DNA of 64,000 nucleotides from Bryobacterales bacterium KBS 96 (GCA_000381625.1 KB906767.1:4207357-4271356); one strand, 5' to 3'; numbered from the stretch's first letter, positions 1-8,744 are shown. The notes: a model not told the origin generated them from the letters alone. Translations and numbers: made by a program.

Positions 1-342
1 GGCTCGGCCGCCAGCTCCCGCGCTCCGCGCAGCTTCCGTCTTCGGAATGGAAATCGGAAAGGAATCGGAATCCGCGCTCAGCCTTTGTCTTTTACCTTCC
101 GCACCGCAGGGGCAGCTTCCGGCGGCTCCGGCCGCCAGCTTCCGCGCTTGCGCAGCTCCCCGCGGCCTCCGGCCGCGCAGCTCCCGTCTTCGGAATGGAA
201 ATCGGAAAGGAATCGGAATCCGCGCTCAGCCTTTGTCTTTTACCTTCCGCCCCGCAGGGGCAGCTTCCCGCGGCTCCGGCCGCCAGCTCCCGCGCTTGCG
301 CAGCTCCCCGCGGCCTCCGGCCGCCAGCTCCCGTTTGACCCT
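1..342. repeat. Mini-hairpin array with a 148-bp tandem duplication
   Basis: No gene is supported here. The stretch is a chain of very short inverted repeats, such as cggcctccggccg and gccccgcaggggc, joined by CTCCC or CTTCC linkers. A block containing ttcggaatggaaatcgg starts at 41 and again at 189, so about 148 bp is duplicated nearly exactly; the second copy runs into a third partial one at about 270-333. The array ends 9 nt before the start codon of the export-protein gene and leaves no room for a normal ribosome binding site. The same kind of array recurs at 16907, 22023, 22783 and 23985. Open frames through it are low-complexity and judged not to be genes. Confidence 0.75.
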
Positions 343-1299
343 ATGAAGCTCCTCCTCCTCATTCTCGCCTCTACCGTCCTCTTCGCCCAGGTCCCCGCGC
401 CTGTCAACGCCGACCAGCAGGCCCCCACGATGGTCTACAACCTCCCGAGCCAGCCCGTTGGCCCCGACGACCTCCTGGCCATCTCGGTCTACGATTCTCC
501 CGAGCTCACCCGCACGGTCCGCATCGGGTCCGACGGCAAAATCCGTCTGCCGATGTTGACCGAAAAGATCGCGGTCGCCGGTAAGCTTCCCAACCAGATC
601 GAGACCGCCATCGCCGGGGAACTACAGAAGGAAGGCATCCTGGTCGACCCCGTCGTGTCTGTCGCGGTTGCCGAGTACAAAAGTCGCCCCGTTAGCGTCA
701 TCGGCGCTGTTCGCAACCCCCTCACGTTCCAGGCGCTGCCCGGCACGACGCTCCTCGACGCCGTCACGAAAGCGCAAGGACTCACCGACGATGCCGGCGC
801 CGACATCATCGTGACCCGGCCGGTCACCGATTCCGACGGCAAGACCACGCAAGTGACGCAGCGCATCCCGGCCAAAGCGTTGCTCGAAACCACCGATCCC
901 CTTTATGACATCCCGCTCTACGGCGGAGAAAACATCCGCGTGCCCCAGGGTGGCAAGATCTTTGTCACCGGCAACGTTCGGTTGCCGGGCGCCTACCCTA
1001 TCCAGGAAACTGCCGAAACAACACTCTTGAAAGCGCTCGCGCTCAGCCAGGGTGTTCTGCCGTTTACCGCCAAAACCGCTTACATTTACCGTCGGGTCTC
1101 TGCGAACGGAGCTCGAACCGAAATTCCAGTTCCGCTGAAACAAATCATGGACCGCAAGTCCCCGGACATCCCCGTGCTGCCTGACGACATCCTCTATATC
1201 CCCGACAACAGCAAGCGCCGCCTCACCGCCACCGTCCTCGACCGCATCGCCGGCTTTGGCGCCTCCACCACCTCGGGCGTGCTCGTCTATCGCCACTAA
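343..1299 (+). CDS. Polysaccharide export outer-membrane protein (Wza-like, SLBB)
   Basis: 318-residue periplasmic/outer-membrane protein expected to form the exit channel for exopolysaccharide and to work with the co-polymerase kinase just downstream. Residues 1-23 look like a Sec signal peptide (hydrophobic LLLLILASTVLFA, cleavage near VNA/DQQ). A polysaccharide-export domain follows (about 39-110, starting VGPDDLLAISVYD), then two SLBB beta-grasp domains (about 116 and 205 onward, the second beginning KIFVTGNVRLPGAYP). There is no lipobox cysteine, unlike classic Wza. The frame is open upstream to 85, but that part is translated repeat DNA, so the ATG that begins the signal peptide is chosen. 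No clear Shine-Dalgarno is visible; the leader is the hairpin array. Only 22 nt separate it from the next gene. Confidence 0.9.
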   Translation: MKLLLLILASTVLFAQVPAPVNADQQAPTMVYNLPSQPVGPDDLLAISVYDSPELTRTVRIGSDGKIRLPMLTEKIAVAGKLPNQIETAIAGELQKEGILVDPVVSVAVAEYKSRPVSVIGAVRNPLTFQALPGTTLLDAVTKAQGLTDDAGADIIVTRPVTDSDGKTTQVTQRIPAKALLETTDPLYDIPLYGGENIRVPQGGKIFVTGNVRLPGAYPIQETAETTLLKALALSQGVLPFTAKTAYIYRRVSANGARTEIPVPLKQIMDRKSPDIPVLPDDILYIPDNSKRRLTATVLDRIAGFGASTTSGVLVYRH

Positions 1300-1321
1300 T
1301 ACGCCTAAGAACCTTTTCCGA

Positions 1322-3556
1322 ATGGCTTCTCATCAAATTGAACCCTACCCCTCTCCGGGCATGGAGTTGGAGCGATTTCCTCGTTACGCTGCTCCTCCCT
1401 TCATCGAGTCTGATCAGGAAGAGCCGCCTGTCCCGCTCTCGCACTATCTCTGGATTCTTCGGCGTAATGCATGGCGAATGCTGGCCTTCGTCGCCGTGTG
1501 CATGATCGCCACATTTGTCGTCTCCTCGCGTCTCCAGCCGATCTACGAAGCGACCGTCCGGATTGATATCGATCGGCATGCGCCCTCCGGCATCGTCGGT
1601 CAGGACTCCACCGAAACTGCCAGCAACGATGCCGACGAGTTCCTCACCACTCAAGTCGAGCTCATTCAATCCGATGCTGTCGTCCGGCCTGTCGCGCTCA
1701 AATACGATCTGCTCAAACGCGAAAAGCAAATCGAAAGCGACAATCCCGAGAATGCCCGGCGTGTGATCAATGCTCCAATTGTGTTGAAGAACCTGAAGGT
1801 CACCCGTCCGCCGAATAGCTTCCTGCTGCATATCAGCTATCGCTCCCCGGACCCGCAGCTTGCCGCCGACGTCGCGAACGCCGTTGCTCAGTCCTACTTG
1901 CAGCACACGTACGATATCCGCCTCCATTCTTCCGCTGGTCTCTCCAGCTTCATGGAGAAGCAAATCGACGAGTTGCGCGCCAAAATGGAGCAGTCCAGCC
2001 AGGCTCTCGCCGCTTTCGATAAAGAGCTGAACGTCATCAACCCTGAAGAAAAGACCAACATTCTGTCCGCGCGCCTCCTGCAGCTCAACACCGAATACAC
2101 CAACGCGCAGGCCGACCGCGTTCGCAAAGAGGCCGCCTACAATTCCATCCGAAGTAATTCCCTCGCCGCCGCCGAGGCCTCGCCACAGGGCCAGTCGCTC
2201 GCCAAATTTCAGGAGCTCGTGCAAGCCGCCCAACAGAAAATGGCTACCGTCGGCAGCACTTATGGAGTCAATCATCCGGAGTACCGCAAAGCCGCCAATG
2301 AGCTCGCCGAAGTCATGCGCCAGTTCGAAGTCGAAAAGGCGCAAGTCGCTCTGCGCGTGAATGTCGATTACCGCCAGGCTGTCGATCGCGAGGAAATGCT
2401 CCGCAAAGCCGTTGCCTCGACGAAGGCCGAATCCGACGCGCTCAATGTCCGTGCCTACGAATACATGCGCCTGAAGCAGAGCGCCGAAGCCGACCGGCAG
2501 CTCTATGAGGAACTTGAGCGAAAAATCCGCGAGGCCGGCATCAACGCCGGTTTCCAGAGCAGCGCCATTCGTATCGCCGACTTTGCTCGCCCCGGCCGCT
2601 CCCCCGTGTTTCCAAGAGTCTCGCTCAATTTGTTGATCGCGTTCGTGTTGGCGTCGCTCCTCGCCGTCGGAGCCGCCGTTCTCTCCGATGCGCTCGACAA
2701 CACGCTCAAAGATCCCGAAGAGGTCATGCGCACCCTTCAGATCGATATCGTCGGCACTCTTCCGGCCATCAAATCGCCCAGCCGCATGTTGCGCCTTTCC
2801 TCCGCTTCCAAAAACGGAAATGGAGATGCGGTTGCTGAACCCGCATCCTCTGGAGCGGTCGGCGGTTATGAAGGGATGTCGAGCTATCAGGAGGCCGTCA
2901 GAACTCTGCGCAACGCCATCCTCTTGACCGATTCCGAGCGTCGGCTCAGCTCGCTTCTGGTGACCAGCGCCTCACCCGGCGAAGGCAAATCCACCACCTG
3001 CATCCATCTCGCCATCGCCCATGCCGACCAGGGCAAGAAGACGCTTCTCATCGACGCCGACCTCCGGCGTCCGTCCGTTCACCGTCGCTTGAACATCGCG
3101 CCTTCCGTGGGTCTCTCAGACGTTCTCACCGGAGTTCTCGGGTGGCGCGATGTCGTTGTCCCCGTCCCCGACCGGCCCAATCTCTTCGTCATTCCCTCCG
3201 GCCCCGCTTCCCGCCGCGCCTCCGACCTCATCGGACCCATGATGGTCGATATTCTCGATGAGACCGCCAAAGAGTACGACCTCGTCCTCATCGACGCACC
3301 GCCCATTCTCGGTTTCGCTGAACCGTTGCAGATGGCGGCCGCTGCCGACGGCGTCCTGATGATCGCATTTGCTGGCGAAACCACGCGTAAAGCCGCCGCC
3401 ACCGCTCTCGCGACGCTCCGCCGCATTCAGGCCAATGTCCTCGGCTTGGTGCTCAACCAGGTGAAAAAGGAACTCAGCGACAGCTATTACTACTACGGTT
3501 ACTATCGCCGCTATTATCAACAGTATTACGAAGCCGTCCGCGAGGAAAAACCCTAG
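1322..3556 (+). CDS. Exopolysaccharide co-polymerase / BY-type tyrosine kinase (Wzc-like)
   Basis: 744-residue inner-membrane protein that sets polymer length and couples polymerisation to export. It has an N-terminal Wzz domain with TM1 at about 47-65, a long coiled-coil periplasmic part with a GNVR-like region, TM2 at about 434-455, and a cytoplasmic kinase domain. The kinase shows Walker A (GEGKST, about 553), Walker A' (LLIDADLRRP, about 577) and Walker B (LVLIDAPP, about 655). The C-terminus carries the tyrosine cluster expected of a BY-kinase: ten Tyr in SYYYYGYYRRYYQQYY. All parts of the two-domain fused form are present, so it should be active. The first good ATG after the upstream stop is used; an earlier in-frame start would overlap the Wza-like gene. 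Its stop codon TAG lies inside the first REP unit downstream. Confidence 0.93.
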   Translation: MASHQIEPYPSPGMELERFPRYAAPPFIESDQEEPPVPLSHYLWILRRNAWRMLAFVAVCMIATFVVSSRLQPIYEATVRIDIDRHAPSGIVGQDSTETASNDADEFLTTQVELIQSDAVVRPVALKYDLLKREKQIESDNPENARRVINAPIVLKNLKVTRPPNSFLLHISYRSPDPQLAADVANAVAQSYLQHTYDIRLHSSAGLSSFMEKQIDELRAKMEQSSQALAAFDKELNVINPEEKTNILSARLLQLNTEYTNAQADRVRKEAAYNSIRSNSLAAAEASPQGQSLAKFQELVQAAQQKMATVGSTYGVNHPEYRKAANELAEVMRQFEVEKAQVALRVNVDYRQAVDREEMLRKAVASTKAESDALNVRAYEYMRLKQSAEADRQLYEELERKIREAGINAGFQSSAIRIADFARPGRSPVFPRVSLNLLIAFVLASLLAVGAAVLSDALDNTLKDPEEVMRTLQIDIVGTLPAIKSPSRMLRLSSASKNGNGDAVAEPASSGAVGGYEGMSSYQEAVRTLRNAILLTDSERRLSSLLVTSASPGEGKSTTCIHLAIAHADQGKKTLLIDADLRRPSVHRRLNIAPSVGLSDVLTGVLGWRDVVVPVPDRPNLFVIPSGPASRRASDLIGPMMVDILDETAKEYDLVLIDAPPILGFAEPLQMAAAADGVLMIAFAGETTRKAAATALATLRRIQANVLGLVLNQVKKELSDSYYYYGYYRRYYQQYYEAVREEKP

Positions 3557-3962
3557 CGCCCGCTGGTGGCGCACGCTTTAGCGTGCAGCGGCGAACTTCA
3601 GTTCGCCGTCTTCATCCCGCCGCGCTCGATGATGCATATGAGACGCCTCGGCAAAGGCAAACCTAGCGCCCGCTGGTGTGGCGCACGCTTCAGCGTGCAG
3701 CGGCGAACTTCAGTTCGCCGTCTTGATCCTCGCCGCGCTCGATGATGCATATGAGACGCCTCGGTAAAGACAAACCTAGCGCCCGCTGGTGTGGCGCACG
3801 CTTCAGCGTGCAGCGGCGAACTTCAGTTCGCCGTCTTGATCCTCGCCGCGCTCGATGATGCATATGAGACGCCTCGGTAAAGACAAACCCCAGGGCCGGC
3901 TGGTGGCGCACGCTTCAGCGTGCCGCGGCGAACTTCAGTTCGCCGTCTTCATCCTCGCCGCG
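3552..3962. repeat. Tandem REP array (three full units plus a partial)
   Basis: Units begin at 3552, 3662, 3775 and about 3888, with periods of 110, 113 and 113 bp. Each holds two hairpins with CTTCAG-type loops, gcacgcttcagcgtgc and ggcgaacttcagttcgcc, followed by about 70 bp that includes gccgtcttgatcctcgccg. The last partial unit merges into the 3' end of the RAYT gene, whose TGA stop lies in the second hairpin. Each unit therefore carries a copy of the last ten or so RAYT codons. This is the layout expected of REP/BIME DNA next to its transposase. The short ORFs crossing it are artefacts of the repetition. Confidence 0.9.
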
Positions 3963-4498
3963 CTCGACCAGGGATAACGCGAGGCCTCGGCCACCAGCCC
4001 AGCCTTCACCGGGTTGTTTTCAATATAGGCCACAATTCGTTCCAACTGCTGCTCGTCTCTTACCCAGTGATCGTAGGACTCTCGCTGCCAAAACGGCTGG
4101 CCGGTGCGAGCCAGAAGTTTGTTGGCTTCCCGGGCAGTGGTCCCTTTCAGCCACTGAAGCACATCACTAGCCTTTTGCCGTGGACAAAATAGGATGTGGA
4201 CATGGTTGGCCATCACGACGAAGGCGCGTAAATCATAGAGCCCCATCGCCCCGCCGCGTTCGAGTCCATCGACAACCAAGCGGGCCACCTCCGGAAGCCG
4301 CAGGAACATGGGCCCCTGGCCGGTTGTGTCCAGATAACGGTCCATCCAGACGAACGCTTTCCTCGCCGAGGGCTTGCCCCGAGGCGGATATAAGGCGCGG
4401 GGCAAACTCCCCTGCAAGTGCCAGGTGACGAACAACCAACCTCCTTCGGTGTAGATATGGGGCAATCGTCTGTGTGGCATTGTGGCTGTAAAAACCAA
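3935..4498 (-). CDS. REP-associated tyrosine transposase (RAYT, Y1/HUH family)
   Basis: 187-residue IS200-like Y1 nuclease of the REP-associated type, a class that cuts and moves single-stranded REP hairpins. The HUH motif is H99-V-H101 in MANHVHILF. The C-terminal half has the usual WQRESYDHWVRDE and YIENNPVKAGLV segments. The catalytic tyrosine is probably Y142 (in SYDH), with Y158 as the alternative. Length is normal for the family and the frame is intact. The start may be 4498 or the ATG at 4480. It is on the opposite strand to the surrounding exopolysaccharide genes, and its 3' end overlaps the REP array, so it is an insertion into the locus rather than part of the pathway. Confidence 0.9.
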   Translation of the reverse strand: MVFTATMPHRRLPHIYTEGGWLFVTWHLQGSLPRALYPPRGKPSARKAFVWMDRYLDTTGQGPMFLRLPEVARLVVDGLERGGAMGLYDLRAFVVMANHVHILFCPRQKASDVLQWLKGTTAREANKLLARTGQPFWQRESYDHWVRDEQQLERIVAYIENNPVKAGLVAEASRYPWSSAARMKTAN

Positions 4499-4553
4499 GT
4501 GCAGCCGCGGACTTGATTCTCTCGTCGATCACCTCCGCGAACCCACGTCAACC

Positions 4554-5882
4554 ATGATCCTGGCCCAATTGAAAGGCCGCCGCGGTCTCCGCGATGTCGT
4601 CGCCAACATCGGCTGGATGGCCTCCGACCGCATCGTGCGCATGGGCGGTGGCGTCATCGTCGGCGTGGCTGTCGCTCGTTACTTGGGCCCCGACGAATTT
4701 GGCCTTCTAAACTACGCGCTGGCCCTGTACGCCATCTTCAATATCCTGTCGAACCTCGGACTCGACCAGATCCTCGTGCGGGATGTCGTGTTCTTTCCCG
4801 ATCGGGAGCCCGAGCTGCTCGGCACTGCCTTCTTCCTGAAAGCCGCCGCCAGCATCCTGACGACGTTGGCGGCGGTGGCGAGCACGTTCATTCTTAGGCC
4901 CGGTGATGCCGAGGCGCGTATCATCGTCGCTCTGGTTTCCATCGCGGCCGTCACTCAGGCCTGCGATGTCATCGAATTCTTCTTCCAGGCCAAAACCAAA
5001 TCGAAATACTCCGTCGCTGCCAAGAACATTGCTTTCGTCCTCGCGAGTCTCGCCCGCCTATGGGCTGTTTTCGCGAAAGCGCCTCTCTTGACCTTCGCCT
5101 GGATCGCTGCCGCCGAAATAGCCGTTGGGGAACTAGGGCTGTTTGCTGCCTACCGCATCTATGGCCGCAGCCTGCGCGCTTGGCGTGTCAGCTTGCCGGT
5201 AGCTCGCCGCTTGCTCATCGAGGGCTGGCCGCTCATGCTCTCTGGACTTCTGGTCATGATCTACATGCGGACAGACCAGGTGCTTCTCGGCAGCCTTGCC
5301 GGTCCTCACGCCGTGGGAGAATACACGGCCGCGCTCAGATTATCCGAAATCTGGTACGCGATCCCCGTTCTAGTGGCCGCCAGCGTCATGCCCAAGCTGC
5401 TTACGCTGAAAACCGCTCAGCCGCGCCTCTACTACTTTCGATTGCAGCGGTTCTACGACTGCATGGCTGGAACCAGTATCTTCTTGGCGATTTCGGTCAC
5501 TCTCTGCGGGCGCCTCGCCATTTCCTTGCTTTATGGCGCACGATACGCCGAAGCGGCCGGAATCCTAGCAATCCATATTTGGACTGGCGTATTTGTCTTT
5601 GCCGGCGTCGTCAGCGGCCAGCAGATGGTCCACGAAGATATTTCTCGCCTGCAGCTCCAAAGAAGCGCCCTCGGCGCCAGCCTGAACGTTGCCCTTAATT
5701 ATCTGCTGATTCCATCCTATGGCGCGCAGGGCTCTGCAGCTGCTACGCTTGCGGCCCAGTGTGTCGCCGGCTACTTCAGTGACTTCTTGGATCGCAGATT
5801 ACGTCACATTTTCTGGATGAAGACGCGAGCATTTGTCGGCTATTCTTTCTGGCGCAGGCCTGCTCTCGCGGGTCTTCCCTAG
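4554..5882 (+). CDS. Polysaccharide flippase (Wzx-like, MOP superfamily)
   Basis: 442-residue polytopic inner-membrane protein that should flip undecaprenyl-linked repeat units to the periplasm. It starts with a basic stretch and the typical VANIGWMASDRIVRMGGGVIVGVAVARYLGPDEFGLLNYA, where the glycine-rich TM1 followed by RYLGPxxFGxxxYA is characteristic of oligosaccharide flippases. About 12 hydrophobic segments follow. A longer frame opens at 4482, but its extra residues are antisense to the transposase start, so ATG 4554 is preferred. It is separated from the kinase by the RAYT/REP insertion but is otherwise in line with the same locus. Confidence 0.88.
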   Translation: MILAQLKGRRGLRDVVANIGWMASDRIVRMGGGVIVGVAVARYLGPDEFGLLNYALALYAIFNILSNLGLDQILVRDVVFFPDREPELLGTAFFLKAAASILTTLAAVASTFILRPGDAEARIIVALVSIAAVTQACDVIEFFFQAKTKSKYSVAAKNIAFVLASLARLWAVFAKAPLLTFAWIAAAEIAVGELGLFAAYRIYGRSLRAWRVSLPVARRLLIEGWPLMLSGLLVMIYMRTDQVLLGSLAGPHAVGEYTAALRLSEIWYAIPVLVAASVMPKLLTLKTAQPRLYYFRLQRFYDCMAGTSIFLAISVTLCGRLAISLLYGARYAEAAGILAIHIWTGVFVFAGVVSGQQMVHEDISRLQLQRSALGASLNVALNYLLIPSYGAQGSAAATLAAQCVAGYFSDFLDRRLRHIFWMKTRAFVGYSFWRRPALAGLP

Positions 5883-5996
5883 GCTCGGCAGCCCCGCAAA
5901 GTTAGTGAGGACACTAGCTCTGCAGCACCGAACCCCGACCGTCAGGAAGCGGCCGTCTTCAACCGGATGGCCTCTTTCCGCAAGGCGCGAAAAACA

Positions 5997-6803
5997 ATGT
6001 CCACCTCTCTCCGAAATCTCCTGCTGAACAAAGCCGTTCCTTTCGTGTTCTCGAGGCCCGCCGCTCAGCCGGTCAATCGGGCTCTGTTCAGGATTGCTGC
6101 CATCGGCATGGGCGTAAGCTCGTTCGACGGAACACAGTCCGACGAGCGCCGCTTTCTTAAAAGAATTGCGGCGCAAAACAGAAACCCTATCGTTCTCGAT
6201 GTCGGAGCCAATTCAGGTCAATATGCCAAACTAGTCCGCGGCGAAATTCCAGGTGCCGAAATTTATTCGTTCGAGCCGCATCCGGTCGCCTTTGCCCGCC
6301 TACAGGCAACCGCCGGCGCCTTGCGTATACATGCCGTCAACGCGGGTGTCGGATCTGCGGAGGGAACGGCCGAATTGCACGATTACGAGCAGGATCCCGG
6401 AAGCGAACATGCCAGCCTCATTCCAGGCGTTATCGAACAGTTGCACCATGGGATGTCGAAATCGATACCGGTCCAGATAATTACCATCGACTCGTTTGTG
6501 GCTGCGCAGGCATTCAAACATGTGGACCTGCTAAAAGTCGATGTCGAAGGTTTTGAACTTGAGGTTCTCAAGGGAGCCCGTGCTCTGATCGAAGCCGGAT
6601 CCGTAAATGCGATTCAGCTTGAGTTCAATGAAATGAGCGTACTATCGAGAACGTTCATACGCGATTTTACGCAGGCGTTGCCCGGCTACCACCTTCATCG
6701 GCTTCTCAGGAATGGCGCACTACTATCTCTTGCTGACACGAACATCCTGCGCCGCGAGTTGTTTTGTTACCAGAATCTGATAGCACTGAAACAGGCAAGC
6801 TAA
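5997..6803 (+). CDS. FkbM-family methyltransferase
   Basis: 268-residue SAM-dependent methyltransferase, probably acting on a sugar of the repeat unit. The SAM-binding glycine motif is PIVLDVGANSGQYAKL, followed by the acidic strand IYSFEPHPVAFARL. The family hallmark HVDLLKVDVEGFELEVLKGA is complete. An alternative ATG at 5967 would add ten residues with no obvious meaning. It lies about 110 nt after the flippase, inside the exopolysaccharide locus. The acceptor cannot be read from sequence. Confidence 0.85.
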   Translation: MSTSLRNLLLNKAVPFVFSRPAAQPVNRALFRIAAIGMGVSSFDGTQSDERRFLKRIAAQNRNPIVLDVGANSGQYAKLVRGEIPGAEIYSFEPHPVAFARLQATAGALRIHAVNAGVGSAEGTAELHDYEQDPGSEHASLIPGVIEQLHHGMSKSIPVQIITIDSFVAAQAFKHVDLLKVDVEGFELEVLKGARALIEAGSVNAIQLEFNEMSVLSRTFIRDFTQALPGYHLHRLLRNGALLSLADTNILRRELFCYQNLIALKQAS

Positions 6804-6831
6804 CAATTATGTACTTGTTCGTAAGGATTCA

Positions 6832-7368
6832 ATGTTGAAAAGGGATTTCGAGAGGTACACCAGCGGCCGTGGCGGGAGATATCGGTTTGTCTACTATTAC
6901 TTCAGTGAACCCGGGTTTCGAGCCATCGTCCTATTTCGTATTGCCGACTATCTGTACTGCCGCGGTCTGACGACCATCGCAAGCCTTATCACCGCCCGAA
7001 TCTTAGCCAGAACCGGGGCAGACATCCGAATTGGCGCTCGAATCGGACCTGGTCTAGTGATGCGCCATCCGGTTGGAATCGTAATCGGGCACCGAGTAAC
7101 GATGGGCAGCGACTGCACGATTCTCCAAAACGTAACGTTGGGCGAGCGGCTTAGGAACGATGGCGACCACCGCTATCCCACGATAGGCGACCGCGTCACT
7201 CTCTGTGCCGGTGCCGTTGTCGTCGGTGATGTGACCATCGGAGCGGATTCCGTCGTTGCCGCTAATGCTGTCGTACTCGATGACGTACCCCCAAATTCTA
7301 TGGTCGCCGGCATACCTGCTAAGTGCAAACGCGCTACGCCAAAGATGTTTTCCGCCACGTCTCGGTAA
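6832..7368 (+). CDS. Serine-acetyltransferase-like hexapeptide acyltransferase
   Basis: 178-residue left-handed beta-helix acyltransferase resembling the C-terminal half of CysE. Imperfect hexapeptide repeats run from about 62 to 160 (for example IGARIGPGLVMRHPVGIVIG and IGADSVVAANAVVLDDVP). The HPVGIVIG and NVTLGERL segments correspond to the acetyl-CoA site, and the end AGIPAKC is typical of the family. Full-length CysE is about 270 residues with an N-terminal helical domain; this one has only about 60 residues before the helix, which fits the shorter exopolysaccharide O-acetyltransferases. It starts 28 nt after the methyltransferase. Confidence 0.82.
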   Translation: MLKRDFERYTSGRGGRYRFVYYYFSEPGFRAIVLFRIADYLYCRGLTTIASLITARILARTGADIRIGARIGPGLVMRHPVGIVIGHRVTMGSDCTILQNVTLGERLRNDGDHRYPTIGDRVTLCAGAVVVGDVTIGADSVVAANAVVLDDVPPNSMVAGIPAKCKRATPKMFSATSR

Positions 7369-7382
7369 CAAAGTCCTGTAGG

Positions 7383-7400
7383 GGCGAGGCATGCCTCGCC
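7383..7400. repeat. REP-like perfect palindrome ggcgaggcatgcctcgcc
   Basis: An 18-bp perfect palindrome lies just after the acetyltransferase stop and ends 24 nt before the TTG start of the next gene. It resembles the second-hairpin type of the REP-like elements seen elsewhere (around 19516 and 45077). It could act as a small transcription pause or mRNA stability element between the genes; that is inference. Confidence 0.6.
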
Positions 7401-7424
7401 CGCCGCTCCCCGGAGCCGAATACC

Positions 7425-8399
7425 TTGACTAACGAATTCCTGAAATCCGCCGTCGCATTCATTGTATTCAATAGGCCGGAGGAAACTGCGGCTGTTTTCG
7501 AATCCATCCGCGCCGCGCGTCCCTCAAAACTATTCGTCATCGCCGATGCCCCGCGATTGCATGTGCCTGGTGAAGACCAACTTTGTCAGGCAACACGAGC
7601 GATCACCGAGGCGGTCTACTGGCCGTGCGAGGTGTTCCGGAACTACGCCGACCGGAACCTTGGCTGTGCTGAGCGGGTTATAAGTGGTCTCGACTGGGCA
7701 TTTAGTTTCGTTGATGAGCTAATCATTTTAGAAGACGACTGCCTGCCGGTAAATAGCTTCTTTCCGTTCTGTCAAGAGCTTCTCGCTAAATACAGAGATG
7801 ATGACCGCATTTCAATGATCTGCGGAACCAACTACTTAGATGTGCCTGATCTGCAAGATAGCTATTACTTCTCTCAGGCGCTCTATATTTGGGGTTGGGC
7901 GACGTGGAAGTCCAAATGGGCACAATACGATAAAAACATTACGTCATGGCCCCAAGCCAAGCGTGAGGGCGTCCTCGGGGTAACAGTTGAAGAACCACGA
8001 GCCGTGGCATATTGGACGAGCATATTCGACCGTATGTATCACGGCCTTGGGCCAAATACGTGGGACTATCAATGGCATTACCTATGCCTCGTCAATAACT
8101 GGCTGGCTGTTGTGCCAAAGACAAACCTTGTCTCCAATATTGGATTTGGTCCGTCAGCTACTCACACCGTCGATAGATATGCTTTCCTGGCAAATCGAGC
8201 TACTTGCGATTTGGCGTCACCGCTGACCCATCCGCAGTTTATATTGCCTCATCGCGATCGGGACCGGCGCACGCAAAGGGAGGTCTTCGCCCCGGGAATT
8301 GGGGTGCGTCTCAGACGCAAATTATCCAAAGCGCGTGCGATGCTTCGATCAAATCGCGACAATACCAGTCGCCTGGGATCGGCCGCTTCTGGACTATAA
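7425..8399 (+). CDS. GT-A fold glycosyltransferase (HlpA-like)
   Basis: 324-residue putative nucleotide-sugar glycosyltransferase. It opens with a GT-A Rossmann strand (VAFIVFNRPEETAAVFESI). An acidic metal-site triad candidate is seen in DELIILEDDCLP (about 105), and an aromatic-rich middle (LYIWGWATWKSKWAQYDKN) is typical of proteins annotated as hemolysin/HlpA-like glycosyltransferases. TTG at 7425 is used because the frame upstream runs through the palindrome at 7383 and overlaps the previous gene. From this gene onward the G+C content falls visibly, suggesting transfer. Substrate unknown. Confidence 0.68.
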   Translation: MTNEFLKSAVAFIVFNRPEETAAVFESIRAARPSKLFVIADAPRLHVPGEDQLCQATRAITEAVYWPCEVFRNYADRNLGCAERVISGLDWAFSFVDELIILEDDCLPVNSFFPFCQELLAKYRDDDRISMICGTNYLDVPDLQDSYYFSQALYIWGWATWKSKWAQYDKNITSWPQAKREGVLGVTVEEPRAVAYWTSIFDRMYHGLGPNTWDYQWHYLCLVNNWLAVVPKTNLVSNIGFGPSATHTVDRYAFLANRATCDLASPLTHPQFILPHRDRDRRTQREVFAPGIGVRLRRKLSKARAMLRSNRDNTSRLGSAASGL

Positions 8400-8744
8400 C
8401 TAATTGGGATGCGGCCTGTCGCTATTTATTTGTTGGACCTCCATCAATATCAACATTAACAATCAGCTACACCAATAAACCGAGAAGCGTGACACGAGCG
8501 ATAACCTTAAGTTCATCGGTCGAGTGCATCGTACCTCGCCCACCCCCTTAATGCGCTAGTTGCCCGAGATCGTGTTGCGGCGGAGCAAGGGAGCGCGGAT
8601 TATAATCGCCGCTCCTTCGTGCCACGTTGAAGAGTGTGCATTCATACATAGTTCGCTTGGCGAAGTCGTAAGTGATGGGCGCGTTCGGCTGATGGTTGAT
8701 GCAACAGTCCACTTAAGGAAGCGTTAGCCCTTTTAATTGCCAAT
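8400..8744. other. Intergenic region with a possible promoter, no gene seen
   Basis: 345 bp between a glycosyltransferase and the polymerase gene. The frames crossing it are short or continue out of the neighbouring gene and show no recognisable protein. It contains a 26-bp near-palindrome around a TATAAT (8590-8615). It is the longest gene-free gap inside the exopolysaccharide locus, so a secondary promoter for the distal genes may lie here. Confidence 0.5.
8590..8615 (+). promoter_or_regulatory. Near-palindrome centred on a TATAAT box
   Basis: 26 bp whose arms pair at every position except two adjacent ones, with GATTATAATC at the centre. The consensus -10 hexamer TATAAT is 8601-8606. A TTGCGG at 8575-8580 could be a weak -35, but the spacing is 20 nt. 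An operator overlapping a -10 box upstream of the polymerase gene is the simplest reading. It might instead be a chance or mobile palindrome. Confidence 0.4.

Noticed and set aside
1223-2344. 373-codon frame on the - strand
   Set aside because: Antisense to the tyrosine-kinase gene, kept open by high G+C codon bias; no motif.
3690-3911. 73-codon frame across the REP array
   Set aside because: The peptide repeats with the DNA unit (HQxALG) and lacks a ribosome binding site; it is an artefact of the tandem repeats.
3552-3962. Possible CRISPR array
   Set aside because: The whole 110-113 bp unit is repeated, with no unique spacers, and a RAYT gene is adjacent. It is REP DNA.
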